Positions 34,487 to 37,161 of a stretch of DNA of 37,161 nucleotides are shown here, one piece after another (within the stretch, counting starts at the first letter, position 1; each line of letters begins with the position of its first letter). The stretch is taken from contig BBZN01000043.1 in the NCBI GenBank assembly GCA_001304855.1, positions 1 through 37,161 on the forward strand, in the 5' to 3' direction. Both the position numbers and the translations under genes were made by a program. Origin of the DNA: Clostridia bacterium UC5.1-1D2 (GTDB taxonomy: Bacteria > Bacillota > Clostridia > Lachnospirales > Lachnospiraceae). The notes under the pieces were generated by a model. It worked only from the letters and a program-made list of their open reading frames with translations, did not search any database and had not been told where the DNA came from.

Positions 34487-34555
34487 ATTATATCGGTTAT
34501 AGACCTGCATGTCAAAATGATTGTACCAAGCAAAACAATGCCTGCAAGGGGCAGC

Positions 34556-37161
34556 TTAATGTTTCTTCATTTCATTGAACGCCGCGAATAGAATCAGTCC
34601 CAACCCTGCCGCCAGCAGGTATACCCACCAGGATAGACTGAGCCAGAAATTCTTCGTCATATAGAGGGCTGCGGTCACAATGAGTATGCCTGAGATCCGC
34701 ACCCACCTGGTATATTTTCCTATGTGGGCCCAGATAAAAATGGAGAGGCAAACCATTTCCAAAATCAGGCCGTCCGCCACCTTTCCTGTGACAAAGGCGT
34801 CCATCGTCATGGCGCAAAGGCAGAAACAATAAAGCGCTGTCTGGAGATCTTTAACCGGCCCCCTTTCCCCCCACACCGGGGACAGCAGCCATATGAATCC
34901 GGCTGCCGGTACCAGACGTATCTCCAGGCTGACAATTTCAGGCCACAGGATAAAGGCTGAGTCCAGAAAGCTGCAACTCCAATTGCCGCCGCCAGCGTAA
35001 CAGCCGGTCTTTTCAGCTGTGGAACCGTCATATACTGGAGAACGTAGAAGGCCAGAAACAGTAGGTAAGCGGTTCTCCATCCACCTTCCATTTCCCCCAG
35101 CATCAGCGCCAGAGGCAGGCCTATGAGAATATGATACCAGTCAGCCTGCCAGCCGCCGGGCAGCGATGGAGCCTCCGCAAAAACCGGCCTGTACCTGCGC
35201 ATCCATCCGCCTGTTATCACAACAGCGGCAGCTATTATACTGTAGGCCAAACCTTCGGAAAGGCCATAGCAGTTAATAAATTCAAAGGGAACGGGAAGAA
35301 CTGCCAGCGCCGCTAACAGGTGAGGCCACAGCTTTCCCCTTCGGTAGAGGAACAGGTAAAATCCTGCAAAGGATACCATGCACAGCCCTAATTCCCAAAG
35401 TTTACCACTCCTGTTAAAGTAATATCCGGCCATGGTTGTAAGGAATACAGCCGTTCCGGTGATATCCCAGAACAGATCTCCCTGTCTTTCCCTGCGGCGG
35501 TAACAGACAAGTCCGAACTCCGCCCAATAGACAGCCGTGACGATGAGCATTTTCAAGATCTGATTCCCATCCGGCAGATTCCACAGACAGATTCCTGCCA
35601 GCAGGTATGCGCAGCTTCCTTTCCTGTACCACTCCTGTATTTCCCCGGACACACTTCCTGCCCGGATAAGCAGGTATACAGACAGAAGAACAAGGAAGGG
35701 ATAATTCACGTCTCCCAAATGCACAAACTGGACTAAGCTTCCGGCAATTAACAAAAAGGGGCAGAACTTATCCTTTTTCAGCACGTCCCAGGCTGCAACT
35801 ATGAGGAAAAACAGAAACTGAAACATTTCCGGCTCTAAATCCACGCCGTATCCGGTGGAAAGAATTCTCTCCGCCGTATAAATCAGGAAAGAAGGAACTA
35901 CCGGGAGGATACGTCTGATAAGCAGAACCCTTCTGCTCCACCGGGCAGTAACTGCGGTGAGAAGAAGAACTACCGCCGATGCCGCTATATGCTCTCCCAT
36001 CCCATGGTAAGTGAAGGCGGAAATGACACATAAAGCCAACGTGTTTATCAGCAGAAATGCCGTGTAGATGCAGTCTCCCTCCACACTGCCAAGGGGATTT
36101 GCAGGTTTTTCCGCCCCGAAGAACCAGACGCCTGTAACCATAGCGGCCGCCAGGATTTGGTATGCATAATCCATGGGAATCACATATACCCAGTACTGGA
36201 AAAATAAAACACAGGCCCCGGCAAACAACATGCGCATCACCCTGTCAGGCCGCTTCAACGCCAGAATTGCGACGCCCAGCGTCATAGTTCCCATAGCAGC
36301 CACGCTCCAGATTGTGGCTGCAAACTGACCAAAGAATGTCCCGCGGGACACTGCCTCCAGGCATCCCATCATCCACTGTCCCGCCATTAAAAAGCTGAAC
36401 AGCCAGAAATGTATCACTGCAAACGTGCAAAAAACCCCATCCATCCTCAGGCCTATGAACGTGCGCCCTGCCTTCTCAGGCTCTCTCTCCAAAAAATACA
36501 AGCCCAAAACCAACAGGAATGCATAATACATCATCCCGTTAACAAAGCCGGAATACCCGAGACGGAGCGCGCCCATTAAAAAGGTCATGCTCACGGTCAT
36601 TCCCCAAAGGCAGGCATGGCTGTAAATCCGATCCTCAAACTGCTTAAGTCCTGCAAACAACGCCAGCTCCGTAACTAAACTTCCCGCCCACAGAACCCTC
36701 CACCTGTTTTCACTCTTTAAGATAAACTCCGGGCCCAAAAGTTCAAAATATCCGGCGGCCAGGACAGTCAAAAACAGGAACACGCTTCCCAATATATAAA
36801 AAGCCTGGCTTGTGCGTTTAATTTTCAATCCTCTCCCGGCTATAAAACTGGCTCCGAACAGAAACAATGTAAAAGCCAGGACCAGGACTGTCTTAAGTAG
36901 GCTGGACAGCAGATGCCATGTGGTGGTAGCGAAAATCACTCCGGCCAGTATTACAAATATTACCCCGATAATCAGCGCTGCCGTCCCCTGGTAATCCGCA
37001 GATTTAAGGAATTGAACGCTTTGGGGGCGCCGCTGGGCGGTACCGGCTGCGGCGTTCTCTGTGTGCCAGGCTGTGGATGTCCCTGCATCACGGGCTGCCG
37101 CTGTTCCTGCATGCCAGGCTGTGGATGTCCCTGCATCACGGGCTGTGATTGTCCCTGCATG
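34556..37161 (-). CDS. Very large polytopic membrane protein, DUF2157/SCO7613-like (partial, two frameshifts)
   Basis: At least 860 residues, running off the right edge. The visible N-terminal part is a Gln/Pro/Met-rich repeat region, then a short basic segment (NSLNLRITRG), then some 20 or more membrane helices starting LIIGVIFVILAGVIFATTTW. SQAFYILGSVFLFLTVLAAG is a typical early segment. Missing bases near 36998 and near 34990 break the frame. I recall similar Lachnospiraceae proteins that begin with a zinc ribbon and are labelled DUF2157 or SCO7613-type; that resemblance is from memory. No catalytic motif is visible. The gap to the histidine kinase argues against an obligatory operon. Confidence 0.65.
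37065..37145 (-). repeat. 48-bp tandem repeat encoding a Gln/Pro/Met-rich 16-residue unit
   Basis: Two exact 33-nt copies (37065-37097 and 37113-37145) are spaced 48 bp apart; the intervening 15 nt vary. In frame they encode repeats of the type QPVMQGHPQPGMQEQR at the N-terminus of the large membrane protein. More units probably lie beyond the window edge. Confidence 0.85.

Noticed and set aside
37065..37161. Short direct repeats that might suggest a CRISPR array
   Set aside because: The 48-bp units are in frame, encode a regular peptide repeat, and the variable part is only 15 nt.

Overview
The window looks like a chromosomal stretch from an anaerobic gut Firmicute of the Lachnospiraceae / Clostridium cluster XIVa type. 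This is inferred from gene content: dapL-type lysine and peptidoglycan precursor synthesis, an oxygen-labile anSME, class B sortase, Clostridia-style glnA with an ANTAR regulator, a BTAD-type activator, strong AGGAGG ribosome sites and A/T-rich sigma-A-like promoters. No rRNA, tRNA, CRISPR array, transposase or phage gene was seen. About 40 single-base frameshifts, mostly a missing base in a homopolymer, interrupt even indispensable genes (ftsH, pyrG, glnA). They are almost certainly sequencing or assembly errors, so broken genes are annotated here at full length. Restoring the shifts gives whole-codon lengths in nearly every case checked.

Region 1 (1-6743, minus strand) is a long gene run in the order dapF-like paralogue, glnA, ANTAR regulator, dapF, dapL, Lrp-type regulator, cell-wall amidase. 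It links glutamine synthesis to diaminopimelate synthesis and murein hydrolysis. The first gene is a DapF paralogue with serine at both catalytic cysteine positions. A divergent araC-family gene and a small membrane protein follow at 6.9-8.5 kb on the plus strand, then a minus-strand phosphoribosyltransferase.

Region 2 (9405-16323, minus strand) reads in transcription order tctC, tctB, tctA, sulfatase, GntR/LacI-type regulator, anSME. The sulfatase has a Cys-type maturation motif and no signal peptide, and its maturase is the last gene. The likely job is tripartite-transporter uptake of a small sulfated compound followed by cytoplasmic desulfation.

Region 3 (16.4-20.8 kb) holds ftsH, with a repetitive Ser/Pro/Glu tail, and divergent pyrG followed by a 55-residue gene. 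Region 4 (20.8-23.7 kb, minus) is a polar amino-acid ABC importer. Region 5 (23.7-27.0 kb) has two paralogous small proteins plus sortase B on the minus strand, divergent from a BTAD regulator with a C-terminal degenerate GGDEF-like domain. The divergent promoter carries 11-bp-period direct repeats just upstream of the -10, the architecture SARP/BTAD activators use.

Region 6 (27.0-37.2 kb) contains a MATE transporter, a secreted L,D-transpeptidase co-transcribed with a lipoprotein cyclophilin, a beta-carbonic anhydrase, the remnant of a DMT transporter, a DesK-type histidine kinase with its NarL-type response regulator, and a very large polytopic membrane protein that runs off the right edge.
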